NCBI GenBank assembly: GCA_038235275.1
Contig: JBBSUC010000006.1
Coordinates: 1-64,000, forward strand
Source: Persicitalea sp038235275
GTDB taxonomy: Bacteria; Bacteroidota; Bacteroidia; Cytophagales; Spirosomataceae
Direction: 5' to 3'
Length of the DNA: 64,000 nucleotides
Under the pieces are notes generated by a model. That model had not been told where the DNA came from and did no database searches. It saw only the letters and a list, made by a program, of their open reading frames with translations. The translations under genes and the position numbers were made by a program. This document shows positions 54,331 through 61,111 of the stretch, in pieces. Within the stretch, counting starts at the first letter, position 1. Each line of letters opens with the position of its first letter.

Positions 54331-55537
54331 CCGGGCAACCACCGTTTTTGTATTTGCCGGGCTGGTTGGGGCATTTGTCCACTTGGTCGGGTATCCCGTC
54401 CCCGTCGGTGTCGGGACAGCCGCCGAAGCGTAACAGACCCTTCACGTCGGGGCAGCCATCGTAGGCATCGCGGACGCCGTCGCCGTCACGATCGGGGCAG
54501 CCTTTTACGGTTCCGGGCTGGTTGGGGCATTCATCGAGACGGTCGACTACGCCGTCTTTATCCGAGTCGGGGCAGCCGCGCGTGGCTACGGTACCCGCTA
54601 CGGTGGGGCAGCGGTCCACGTAGTCGGGGATGCCGTCGTTATCGGTGTCGGGACAGCCGAAGAAATTAGCGACGCCCGGCGTGTTGGGACAGCGGTCGCG
54701 ATCATCGGGGATGCCGTCGTTGTCGGCATCGCGGATTTTGTGATTGAAGCGATGCGTGAGCGTTACTGCCAGGAAGCTGTACTTGTCGTTGGGCGTATCG
54801 CTGTAAGTGGTCGATTCCTCGGGATTGATGAGTCGACGGCCCGATGTGGCGTCTAACTTATCCGTTCGGGCAAAGTAGAAGCGGTAATCCAAACCCGCCT
54901 GCCAGTTGTCGGATAGGTGATAATTGAGCGTAAGTCCGACCGGAATCGTTCGTTCGTGGGTCTTGCTGATTCCCACGGAACCCTGGGAATCGCCCCAGCG
55001 CAGGAAGAGGGGGGTATGGCTGCTGACGTCGCTGTTGGTAAAGCGCACCTTCTGATCCGTGTCTAAATCAAAGGCATTGGCGCTAAAATACATGATGCCC
55101 AGGCCACCGTAAACACCCACGTGAAAAGGGCTTTTGTCGGCGTAGCGCTTAAACTGTTGAGTGAGATCCCAGCGAGCCAGCAGTTCGATGGAATTGAATT
55201 CGTTGACAAAGTAAGAGTTGAAGAACTCCCGCTTCTCACCGCCCAACTTCCCGGCGGTAAAGTCCAGGCTCATCGCAAAAGCGGGGTTTACTTGCCGGAT
55301 CAGGCTGGCCCCGACCACGAATTTCATGTCCTGGGCGTTGAGTTCGCCAAAGTATTGCGTTAGCCCGCCCCGAACGGCGATGGAGTAAGGAGAGAGTACC
55401 CGATTGGAGGAGTTGCCAACTTTTTTTGCAGTGTTGAGTGTATCTGTTGCCTGCACACTAATCCTTCCCTGCCCCAGTGTGGCTACCGCCACCAGAAGCA
55501 GAATACAAGACAGGAAGCCAGGGCGTAACCTCATCAT
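54320..55537 (-). CDS. Outer-membrane protein with thrombospondin type 3 repeats
   Basis: 405 aa with a signal peptide (LSCILLLVAVATLGQG). The N-terminal ~270 residues look like a beta-barrel; the C-terminal ~130 residues are six DxDxDGIPDxxD repeats with regular Cys pairs (CPNTPG, GCPD), the calcium-binding TSP3 pattern. Unlike the common OmpA-type architecture, no C-terminal peptidoglycan-binding OmpA domain follows; the protein ends at KNGGCPVKK. An alternative start is one codon later. Confidence 0.88.
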   Translation of the reverse strand: MMRLRPGFLSCILLLVAVATLGQGRISVQATDTLNTAKKVGNSSNRVLSPYSIAVRGGLTQYFGELNAQDMKFVVGASLIRQVNPAFAMSLDFTAGKLGGEKREFFNSYFVNEFNSIELLARWDLTQQFKRYADKSPFHVGVYGGLGIMYFSANAFDLDTDQKVRFTNSDVSSHTPLFLRWGDSQGSVGISKTHERTIPVGLTLNYHLSDNWQAGLDYRFYFARTDKLDATSGRRLINPEESTTYSDTPNDKYSFLAVTLTHRFNHKIRDADNDGIPDDRDRCPNTPGVANFFGCPDTDNDGIPDYVDRCPTVAGTVATRGCPDSDKDGVVDRLDECPNQPGTVKGCPDRDGDGVRDAYDGCPDVKGLLRFGGCPDTDGDGIPDQVDKCPNQPGKYKNGGCPVKK

Positions 55538-55660
55538 TTACAGGTTGACATATTCACAAATATAAAAAACTGTTCTGATAACATTGCTATTATTCGCCTG
55601 TAAATCAAGCAACCTAACGAACTTTCTGGGTTAGCGGTGGTTTAAATTGACGGTAACTCC

Positions 55661-55668
55661 TACTTTCG
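55661..55668 (+). promoter_or_regulatory. -7 promoter-like box (TACTTTCG)
   Basis: A near match to TAnnTTTG (one mismatch), 28 nt upstream of the ubiE/menG start. Confidence 0.45.
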
Positions 55669-55696
55669 TACTCAGAATTTTGCAAAAAAATAAGAT

Positions 55697-56419
55697 ATGA
55701 GCGTCGTCCCCTACAAAGACCAGGTCAATAGCAAGCGCGAGCAGGTCGCCGAGATGTTTGACAACATTTCACCCAAATATGACTTTTTGAACCACCTCTT
55801 GAGCGGCGGTATCGACATCTACTGGCGCAAGCGGGCCATCAAACTGCTCAAAAAATCTTCTCCCAAGACAATTCTCGATATCGCCACCGGCACGGGTGAC
55901 TTTGCCATCGAAGCCCTGGCGCTGAAGCCGGAGAAGATCGTCGGTGTTGATATTTCGGAAGGAATGCTGGCCGTGGGGCGGCAAAAAATCCAGAAACTCG
56001 GCAAGCAGGACCTCATCGAGCTGCGCGCGGGCGATTCGGAGCATCTGCCCTTTGCGGACAATTATTTCGACGCCGTGATCGTTTCCTTTGGCGTGCGCAA
56101 TTTCGAGAATCTGCTCGCCGGGTTGACCGATATGCAGCGCGTTATGCGTCGGGACGGTACCTGCGTGGTGGTGGAGTTTTCCAAGCCCAAAGCGTTTCCG
56201 TTCAAGCAGGTTTACAATTTTTATTTCAAATATATTCTGCCCACCGTCGGCAAAATGGTTTCCAAGGATAGTTCGGCCTACACCTACCTCCCCGAATCGG
56301 TGCAGGCTTTTCCCGACGGAAACGATTTTCTGACCATTTTTGAGCAAGCGGGCTTCAATAACACCCAATGCATTCCACTCACCTTCGGAATTTGTTCCAT
56401 TTACGTCGGCCACAAGTAG
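55697..56419 (+). CDS. menG: Demethylmenaquinone methyltransferase
   Basis: 240-aa class I SAM methyltransferase (UbiE/MenG), last step of menaquinone synthesis. Motif I is LDIATGTGDFAIEAL (about 57-71), with GVDISEGMLAVGR and DAVIVSFGVRNFEN. Menaquinone is the expected quinone for Bacteroidota, fitting the Mqo gene upstream. The porT-like gene starts inside its 3' end. Confidence 0.95.
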   Translation: MSVVPYKDQVNSKREQVAEMFDNISPKYDFLNHLLSGGIDIYWRKRAIKLLKKSSPKTILDIATGTGDFAIEALALKPEKIVGVDISEGMLAVGRQKIQKLGKQDLIELRAGDSEHLPFADNYFDAVIVSFGVRNFENLLAGLTDMQRVMRRDGTCVVVEFSKPKAFPFKQVYNFYFKYILPTVGKMVSKDSSAYTYLPESVQAFPDGNDFLTIFEQAGFNNTQCIPLTFGICSIYVGHK

Positions 56420-57138
56420 CAATTCTGCTGCTACTTAGTCTTTTTGCCGTCGAGCGGGCGCAGGCGCAGGGAACCGGTTACGTGCGGCGGCATTTGGAAT
56501 TTTACGACGACAAGCCCATCCACTACGGCTTTCTGTTTGCCGTCCCCGTTACGCGTTTCAACATCCGCCACAGCGACAAGTTTATGGAGTCCGACTCGGC
56601 CTACGCCATCGGTTCGCCCGCGCAGGCCGCCTTCCGCATGGGATTCACCGTCAATGCCTTTATCAACGACCGCTTCGACATTCGCACCACGCCCTCTGTC
56701 TCCCTTTACGAGCGTCAGGTCCGGTTCGACTACCCCAATGGCGCACCCGCCGGAAGTGGAGTGCCGCCCGGCAACAAGAAGCTGGAAAAGCGCGAATCCA
56801 CCTGGATCGAGATTCCACTTTTGGTCAAGTACAAGTCCATGCGGCGCGTCAACACGCGCATGTACCTGCTGGCCGGCGTGACGCTGGCCATCGAAACCAA
56901 CGTGAAGCGTGCCCGCGGTGGGGCCAGCGTCGCCAACCAACTCGACACCCGCACTTCGGACTTTACGGTGGACTACGGCGTGGGCTTCGAGCAGTTTTTC
57001 CAGTTCTTCAAATTCGCCCCCGAACTGCGCTTTTCCCACGGATTGGTCAACATGCTCCAGCCGGGTACCAGCAAAGTGAGCATTGGCATCGACCGCATGA
57101 CCACCCACACGGTAACGCTGTATTTGAATTTCGAATAA
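56368..57138 (+). CDS. porT: PorT-like type IX secretion protein
   Basis: 256-aa outer-membrane beta-barrel protein with a signal peptide (RRPQVAILLLLSLFAVERAQAQ). It overlaps the menG 3' end by 52 nt. The menG-porT order and the porin-like strands (HYGFLFAVPVTRFNIR, YKSMRRVNTRMYLLAGVTLAIET) match PorT/SprT, a T9SS assembly component, making secretion of the VCBS protein at 45555 plausible. Identity rests on context plus length, so it is moderately sure. A TTG at 56389 is an alternative start. Confidence 0.75.
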   Translation: MHSTHLRNLFHLRRPQVAILLLLSLFAVERAQAQGTGYVRRHLEFYDDKPIHYGFLFAVPVTRFNIRHSDKFMESDSAYAIGSPAQAAFRMGFTVNAFINDRFDIRTTPSVSLYERQVRFDYPNGAPAGSGVPPGNKKLEKRESTWIEIPLLVKYKSMRRVNTRMYLLAGVTLAIETNVKRARGGASVANQLDTRTSDFTVDYGVGFEQFFQFFKFAPELRFSHGLVNMLQPGTSKVSIGIDRMTTHTVTLYLNFE

Positions 57139-57153
57139 ATAATTTTCTGTATT

Positions 57154-57184
57154 TCAGAAGTTTAGCTTTTCTGAGAAATTTTTT
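57154..57184 (+). terminator. Possible terminator after porT
   Basis: TCAGAA (57154-57159) pairs with TTCTGA (57169-57174), followed by a T-rich tract. Confidence 0.4.
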
Positions 57185-57247
57185 CGGCCAAAAAGTTGGA
57201 AAGCTAAAATCACTCCTCCATATTTGCAGTCCCAAACGGAAACGGAA

Positions 57248-57322
57248 GGGCTCTTAGCTCAGTTGGTTCAGAGCACCTGCCTTACAAGCAGGGGGTCGGG
57301 GGTTCGAATCCCTCAGGGCCCA
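57248..57322 (+). tRNA. tRNA-Val (anticodon TAC)
   Basis: A 75-nt cloverleaf: acceptor GGGCTCT / AGGGCCC, D arm with AGCTCAGTTGG, anticodon stem CCTGC / GCAGG with loop CTTACAA (TAC reads GTA, valine), and T arm GGGGGTTCGAATCCC. CCA is not encoded. A CATATTTG promoter-like box lies just upstream. Confidence 0.96.
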
Positions 57323-57323
57323 C

Positions 57324-57357
57324 AAGCCGCTAAATCACACGATTTAGCGGCTTTTTT
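57324..57357 (+). terminator. Terminator after tRNA-Val
   Basis: The stem AAGCCGCTAAATC / GATTTAGCGGCTT with a 4-nt loop and six T's separates the tRNA from the restriction locus. Confidence 0.9.
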
Positions 57358-57415
57358 GTGCGCAATTCCGTAGTTTGCAACCTCGTCCCAAAATCCCCAA
57401 TCCCCACCACCCTTC

Positions 57416-58870
57416 ATGTTTGAACAGACTTTCAAGAATATCGACGACATCCTGCACAAAGACGCGGGCTGCGGCAGCGAACTCGATTACGTAGAGCAGA
57501 CCTCCTGGGTGCTGTTTCTCAAATACCTCGACGACCTCGAAAAAGATAAAGCCACGGCGGCCGAACTCACGGGCAAAAGCTATGCGCCCATCATCGCCGA
57601 GTCCTACCGCTGGCCGGTGTGGGCCGCGCCCAAAGACGCCGACGGCAAGCTCGACCACCACGCGGCGCTTACGGGCGACGACCTGGCCGATTTCGTCAAC
57701 AACGACCTGTTTCCCTACCTCAAAAAATTCAAACTCGACGCCGAGAGCGCCAATACCATCGAGTACAAAATTGGGGAGATATTCAGCGAGTTGAAAAACC
57801 GCATCCAAAGCGGCTACAACCTGCGCGAGGTCATCGACCGCATCGACGAGCTGCGGTTCAGGACCCACGCCGAGAAGCACGAGATGAGCCACCTCTATGA
57901 GGACAAGATCAAGAACATGGGCAACGCCGGGCGCAACGGCGGCGAGTACTACACGCCCCGGCCGCTCATCAAAACCATCGTACGCGTCGTGGCGCCCCGC
58001 ATCGGCGACACCATCTACGATGGCGCGGCGGGTTCGGCGGGCTTCTTGGTGGAAGCCTTCGAGTACCTGAAACACAGCAAGGCCCTCAGCACCGCCGACC
58101 ACGAAACCCTGCAGAAGCGCACTTTCTATGGCAAGGAGAAAAAGTCGCTGGCCTACATCATCGGGACGATGAACCTGATTTTGCACGGCGTGGAAGCGCC
58201 CAACATTGTCCACACCAACACGCTGGCCGAAAATCTGGCCGATATTCAGGAGAAAGACCGCTACGACGTGATTCTGGCCAATCCGCCCTTTGGCGGTAAG
58301 GAACGCGCCGAGGTACAGCAGAATTTCCCGATCAAAACCGGCGAAACCGCGTCGCTCTTCCTGCAGCACTTTATCAAGATTCTGAAAGCCGGGGGCCGGG
58401 CGGCGGTCGTGATCAAGAACACGTTTTTGAGCAATACCGACAACGCCTCGGTGGCCCTGCGCAAGCAACTGCTCGCCGCCTGCGACCTGCACACCGTGCT
58501 GGACTTGCCCGGCGGCACCTTCACCGGAGCCGGGGTCAAAACCGTGGTGCTGTTTTTCGAGAAAGGCCGCGCGACCGAAAAGGTGTGGTTTTACCAACTG
58601 AACCTCGACCGTAACCTGGGCAAAACCAACGCCCTCAACGAGCGCGATCTGGCCGAATTCGTGGCCCTGAGCGAAACCAAAGGCGATAGCGAAAATTCCT
58701 GGACGCTGGCCGTGAAGGACATCGACCAAAGTACCTGCGACTTGAGCGCCAAGAACCCCAATCAAAAGGAAGAAGCCGCCCTGCGCCCGCCCGAGGAAAT
58801 CCTGGCCGAGATGCGCGCCCTGGACGAAGAAAGTGCCGATATTTTGAACGCTATTTTGGAATTGATATGA
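57416..58870 (+). CDS. hsdM: Type I restriction-modification DNA methyltransferase subunit
   Basis: 484-aa N6-adenine methyltransferase of a type I system. An N-terminal helical HsdM domain (FEQTFKNIDDILHKDAG ... LDYVEQTSWVLFLKYL) is followed by SAM motif I DGAAGSAGFLVEAF near 202 and the catalytic NPPFGG near 288. It modifies host DNA at the sequence set by HsdS. It overlaps hsdS by 4 nt (ATGA), the usual operon coupling, and directly follows the tRNA-Val terminator. Confidence 0.95.
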   Translation: MFEQTFKNIDDILHKDAGCGSELDYVEQTSWVLFLKYLDDLEKDKATAAELTGKSYAPIIAESYRWPVWAAPKDADGKLDHHAALTGDDLADFVNNDLFPYLKKFKLDAESANTIEYKIGEIFSELKNRIQSGYNLREVIDRIDELRFRTHAEKHEMSHLYEDKIKNMGNAGRNGGEYYTPRPLIKTIVRVVAPRIGDTIYDGAAGSAGFLVEAFEYLKHSKALSTADHETLQKRTFYGKEKKSLAYIIGTMNLILHGVEAPNIVHTNTLAENLADIQEKDRYDVILANPPFGGKERAEVQQNFPIKTGETASLFLQHFIKILKAGGRAAVVIKNTFLSNTDNASVALRKQLLAACDLHTVLDLPGGTFTGAGVKTVVLFFEKGRATEKVWFYQLNLDRNLGKTNALNERDLAEFVALSETKGDSENSWTLAVKDIDQSTCDLSAKNPNQKEEAALRPPEEILAEMRALDEESADILNAILELI

Positions 58871-60069
58871 AAGAGGGTTGGGAAGTGAAAACAATCGGTG
58901 ATGTTTGCATTAGTAAATCTTCCAATATTTCGCAAAATAAATTGGCGAATGATGAAGGCGAGTATCCGATTTTTGGCGCAAGCGGTTTGATAAAACACGT
59001 AAGTTTTTATCATCGAGATAAACCATATTTATCGATTGTAAAAGATGGTTCGGGTTTTGGTAGAATCACGAAAATGGACGCTTATACTTCTGTTATTGGA
59101 ACGCTACAATACATTATCCCAAAAGAAGATATTAATTTAGATTACTTGAACTACTTTTTAATGTCCGTTGATTTTAAGAAGTATGTTTCAGGTGCGGCCA
59201 TTCCTCATATTTATTTTAAGGACTATAAAAATGAGCCGTTTTTGTGGATGCCACTCCCCGAGCAAGAACGCATTGTAGCCATTTTAGAGGATGCCTTTGC
59301 CGCCATAGCCAAGGCGAAAGAGAATGCTGAGCAAAATTTGGGGAATGCTAAGGATTTGTTTGAGAGTTATTTGCAAGGGATATTCAAAGAGAAAGGGAAT
59401 GGTTGGGAAGAGAAAGAGTTGGGAGAAATAGTTGATAATATTATGACGGGTCCTTTTGGAAGTATGTTGCATAAATCTGACTATGTTGAAGATGGCACTC
59501 CTGTGATTAATCCTCAGAATATTATTGATGGACAAATAGTTTCTCTTCAAAAAACAATGATAAACGAAGCAACATTTAACAATCTTAAAAAATACGCATT
59601 AAAACTTGGCGACATCGTTATCGCAAGAAGAGGAGAAATGGGAAGATGTGGTATTGTTAAAAGTGATAATGTTGGTTGGCTTTGCGGAACAGGTAGTTTT
59701 GTTATTCGTGTAAATACGGGAAAGGCAGACAGCAAATTTTTAAGCATTATTCTAAGTTCAGCAGAAGTAAAAAGACGACTTGAAAAATCATCGATTGGGG
59801 CAACGATGAGTAATTTGAACCAAACTATACTTTCTGAACTGCTCTTGAACGTGCCTCCTGTTAATGTTCAACAAGCCATCGTCCAAAAACTCGACACCCT
59901 ATCCGCCGAAACCAAACGATTGGAAGCGATTTACCAAAAGAAAATCGAGGATTTGGAGGAATTAAAAAAGACCATTTTGCAGAGAGCGTTCAGCGGAGAA
60001 TTGTCAGGCGAAAGCGCGGCCGTCACCCCGCGGCGGGGGAACGCCGGGCAAGTCGAGATTGTGTTTTGA
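58867..60069 (+). CDS. hsdS: Type I restriction-modification specificity subunit
   Basis: 400-aa protein with two target-recognition domains: about 1-130 (TRD1) and about 180-330 (TRD2). The conserved helical spacers are LPEQERIVAILEDAFAAIAKAKENAE (about 135-165) and QQAIVQKLDTLSAETKRLEAIYQKKIEDLEELK (about 338-375). The TRD-coding parts are clearly more AT-rich than hsdM and hsdR, as expected for recombining or acquired specificity domains. Length is typical. Confidence 0.94.
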   Translation: MKEGWEVKTIGDVCISKSSNISQNKLANDEGEYPIFGASGLIKHVSFYHRDKPYLSIVKDGSGFGRITKMDAYTSVIGTLQYIIPKEDINLDYLNYFLMSVDFKKYVSGAAIPHIYFKDYKNEPFLWMPLPEQERIVAILEDAFAAIAKAKENAEQNLGNAKDLFESYLQGIFKEKGNGWEEKELGEIVDNIMTGPFGSMLHKSDYVEDGTPVINPQNIIDGQIVSLQKTMINEATFNNLKKYALKLGDIVIARRGEMGRCGIVKSDNVGWLCGTGSFVIRVNTGKADSKFLSIILSSAEVKRRLEKSSIGATMSNLNQTILSELLLNVPPVNVQQAIVQKLDTLSAETKRLEAIYQKKIEDLEELKKTILQRAFSGELSGESAAVTPRRGNAGQVEIVF

Positions 60070-60118
60070 GGGCGGGGGGTGATTGGCAACAAATTGATCC
60101 GTAAAAGACGGTATTTCA

Positions 60119-60388
60119 CCCTTTCAGGGCTAGGGTTTTGGGATGTTTGCCATTGACGAGGGGCGTTGCCCCTCGCTGGGATATTGAGCCCTTTCAGGGC
60201 AAGCGTCTCCATCGCATCGAAAAAAGCCCCGAAGGGGCGACATACGTCAGCGATGGGTGTAGCCCATCGAACAGGAGGGGCGACATACGTCAGCGATGGG
60301 TGTAGCCTATCGAACAGGAGAAAACGAATATATTCAAACGTAGCCCCGAAGGGGTGGCATACGTTAGCGATGGGTGTGGCCCATCGGA
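60119..60388. repeat. Left REP-type hairpin module and tandem hairpins
   Basis: CCCTTTCAGGGC, CGAGGGGCGTTGCCCCTCG, AGCCCTTTCAGGGC, GCCCCGAAGGGGC and CGATGGGTGTAGCCCATCG occur in this order at 60119-60272. The last unit is repeated with a 43-bp period (60234-60276, 60277-60319) and again degenerately at 60342-60388. The 154-bp module matches a second one at 60926-61078, on the other side of the transposase gene. There is no gene in 60070-60427 otherwise. Confidence 0.9.
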
Positions 60389-60427
60389 ATTATAACCCAA
60401 AAATCCCCGAAAGGGCGAAGTGAAACG

Positions 60428-60880
60428 ATGGGACAATCGCTCGTAAAAAACTACGTACACCTGATATTCAGTACCAAAAATCGTAAGCCGCTGATTCACC
60501 CACCCGTCGAAGCGGAATTGCACAGGTACCTAGGCGGTATCTGCAACACCCTGGAATGTCAAGTGATAAAAATAGGCGGGTATACCGACCATGTTCACAT
60601 CCTTTGTTTGCTTTCCAAAAAGATAGCACTCGCGAAATTGTTGGAAGAGTTGAAATCAAATTCTTCTAAATGGATGAAAACGAAGGGCGATGCGTATGCC
60701 CATTTCTATTGGCAAGATGGCTACGGAGCGTTTTCGGTAAATCCGAGTAAAACCGATGTCGTGGTTAAGTACATTGCCAATCAGCACGAGCATCACAATA
60801 AAAAAACGTTTCAGGAAGAATACCGGACGTTTTTGAAAAAATATAATGTGGCGTACGATGAGCGGTATGTATGGGAGTAA
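60428..60880 (+). CDS. REP-associated tyrosine transposase (IS200/IS605 TnpA-like)
   Basis: 150-aa HUH-type Y1 transposase. The HUH motif is TDHVHIL (His55, His57) and the catalytic Tyr is probably Y115 in VVKYIANQH. The gene is bounded by two 154-bp hairpin-rich direct repeats rather than the single left and right ends of classic IS200, a pattern of RAYT/REP systems where a single transposase is thought to act on many REP hairpins. It is intact; activity cannot be judged. It splits hsdS from hsdR. Confidence 0.92.
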   Translation: MGQSLVKNYVHLIFSTKNRKPLIHPPVEAELHRYLGGICNTLECQVIKIGGYTDHVHILCLLSKKIALAKLLEELKSNSSKWMKTKGDAYAHFYWQDGYGAFSVNPSKTDVVVKYIANQHEHHNKKTFQEEYRTFLKKYNVAYDERYVWE

Positions 60881-60925
60881 ATGAGCAGCTCTTTCGTCAG
60901 ACCCAGACTTGGAGTGAATATGTCG

Positions 60926-61078
60926 CCCTTTCAGGGCTAAGGATTGGGTGGAGATATCGTTAACGAGGGGCGTTGCCCCTCGCTAGGGTATTAGCCCTTT
61001 CAGGGCAAGCGTTTCTATCGCCTCCAAAAAAGCCCCGAAGGGGCGACATACGCCAGCGATGGGTGTAGCCCATCGAAC
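60926..61078. repeat. Right REP-type hairpin module
   Basis: The same order of five hairpins as at 60119-60272, in the same orientation, with a few substitutions (e.g. CTAAGG for CTAGGG, ACGCCAGCG for ACGTCAGCG). Together the two copies bracket the transposase gene and end 33 nt before the hsdR start. Confidence 0.9.
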
Positions 61079-61111
61079 GGTAACGACCATCGACAACAAA
61101 GATTAAGACCA

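Noticed and set aside
57315..57322. Attachment site duplication of the tRNA 3' end
   Set aside because: No second copy of the T-arm/acceptor sequence was noticed within the window and no integrase gene is present.
57344..58894. 516-aa open frame antisense to hsdM
   Set aside because: Shadow of hsdM; the sense strand carries the SAM and NPPF motifs and the frame starts inside hsdS.
60070..61111. Composite transposon or passenger genes bounded by the repeats
   Set aside because: Modules are direct repeats made of hairpins, there is one transposase gene and no cargo or target-site duplication was visible, so a RAYT/REP explanation fits better.
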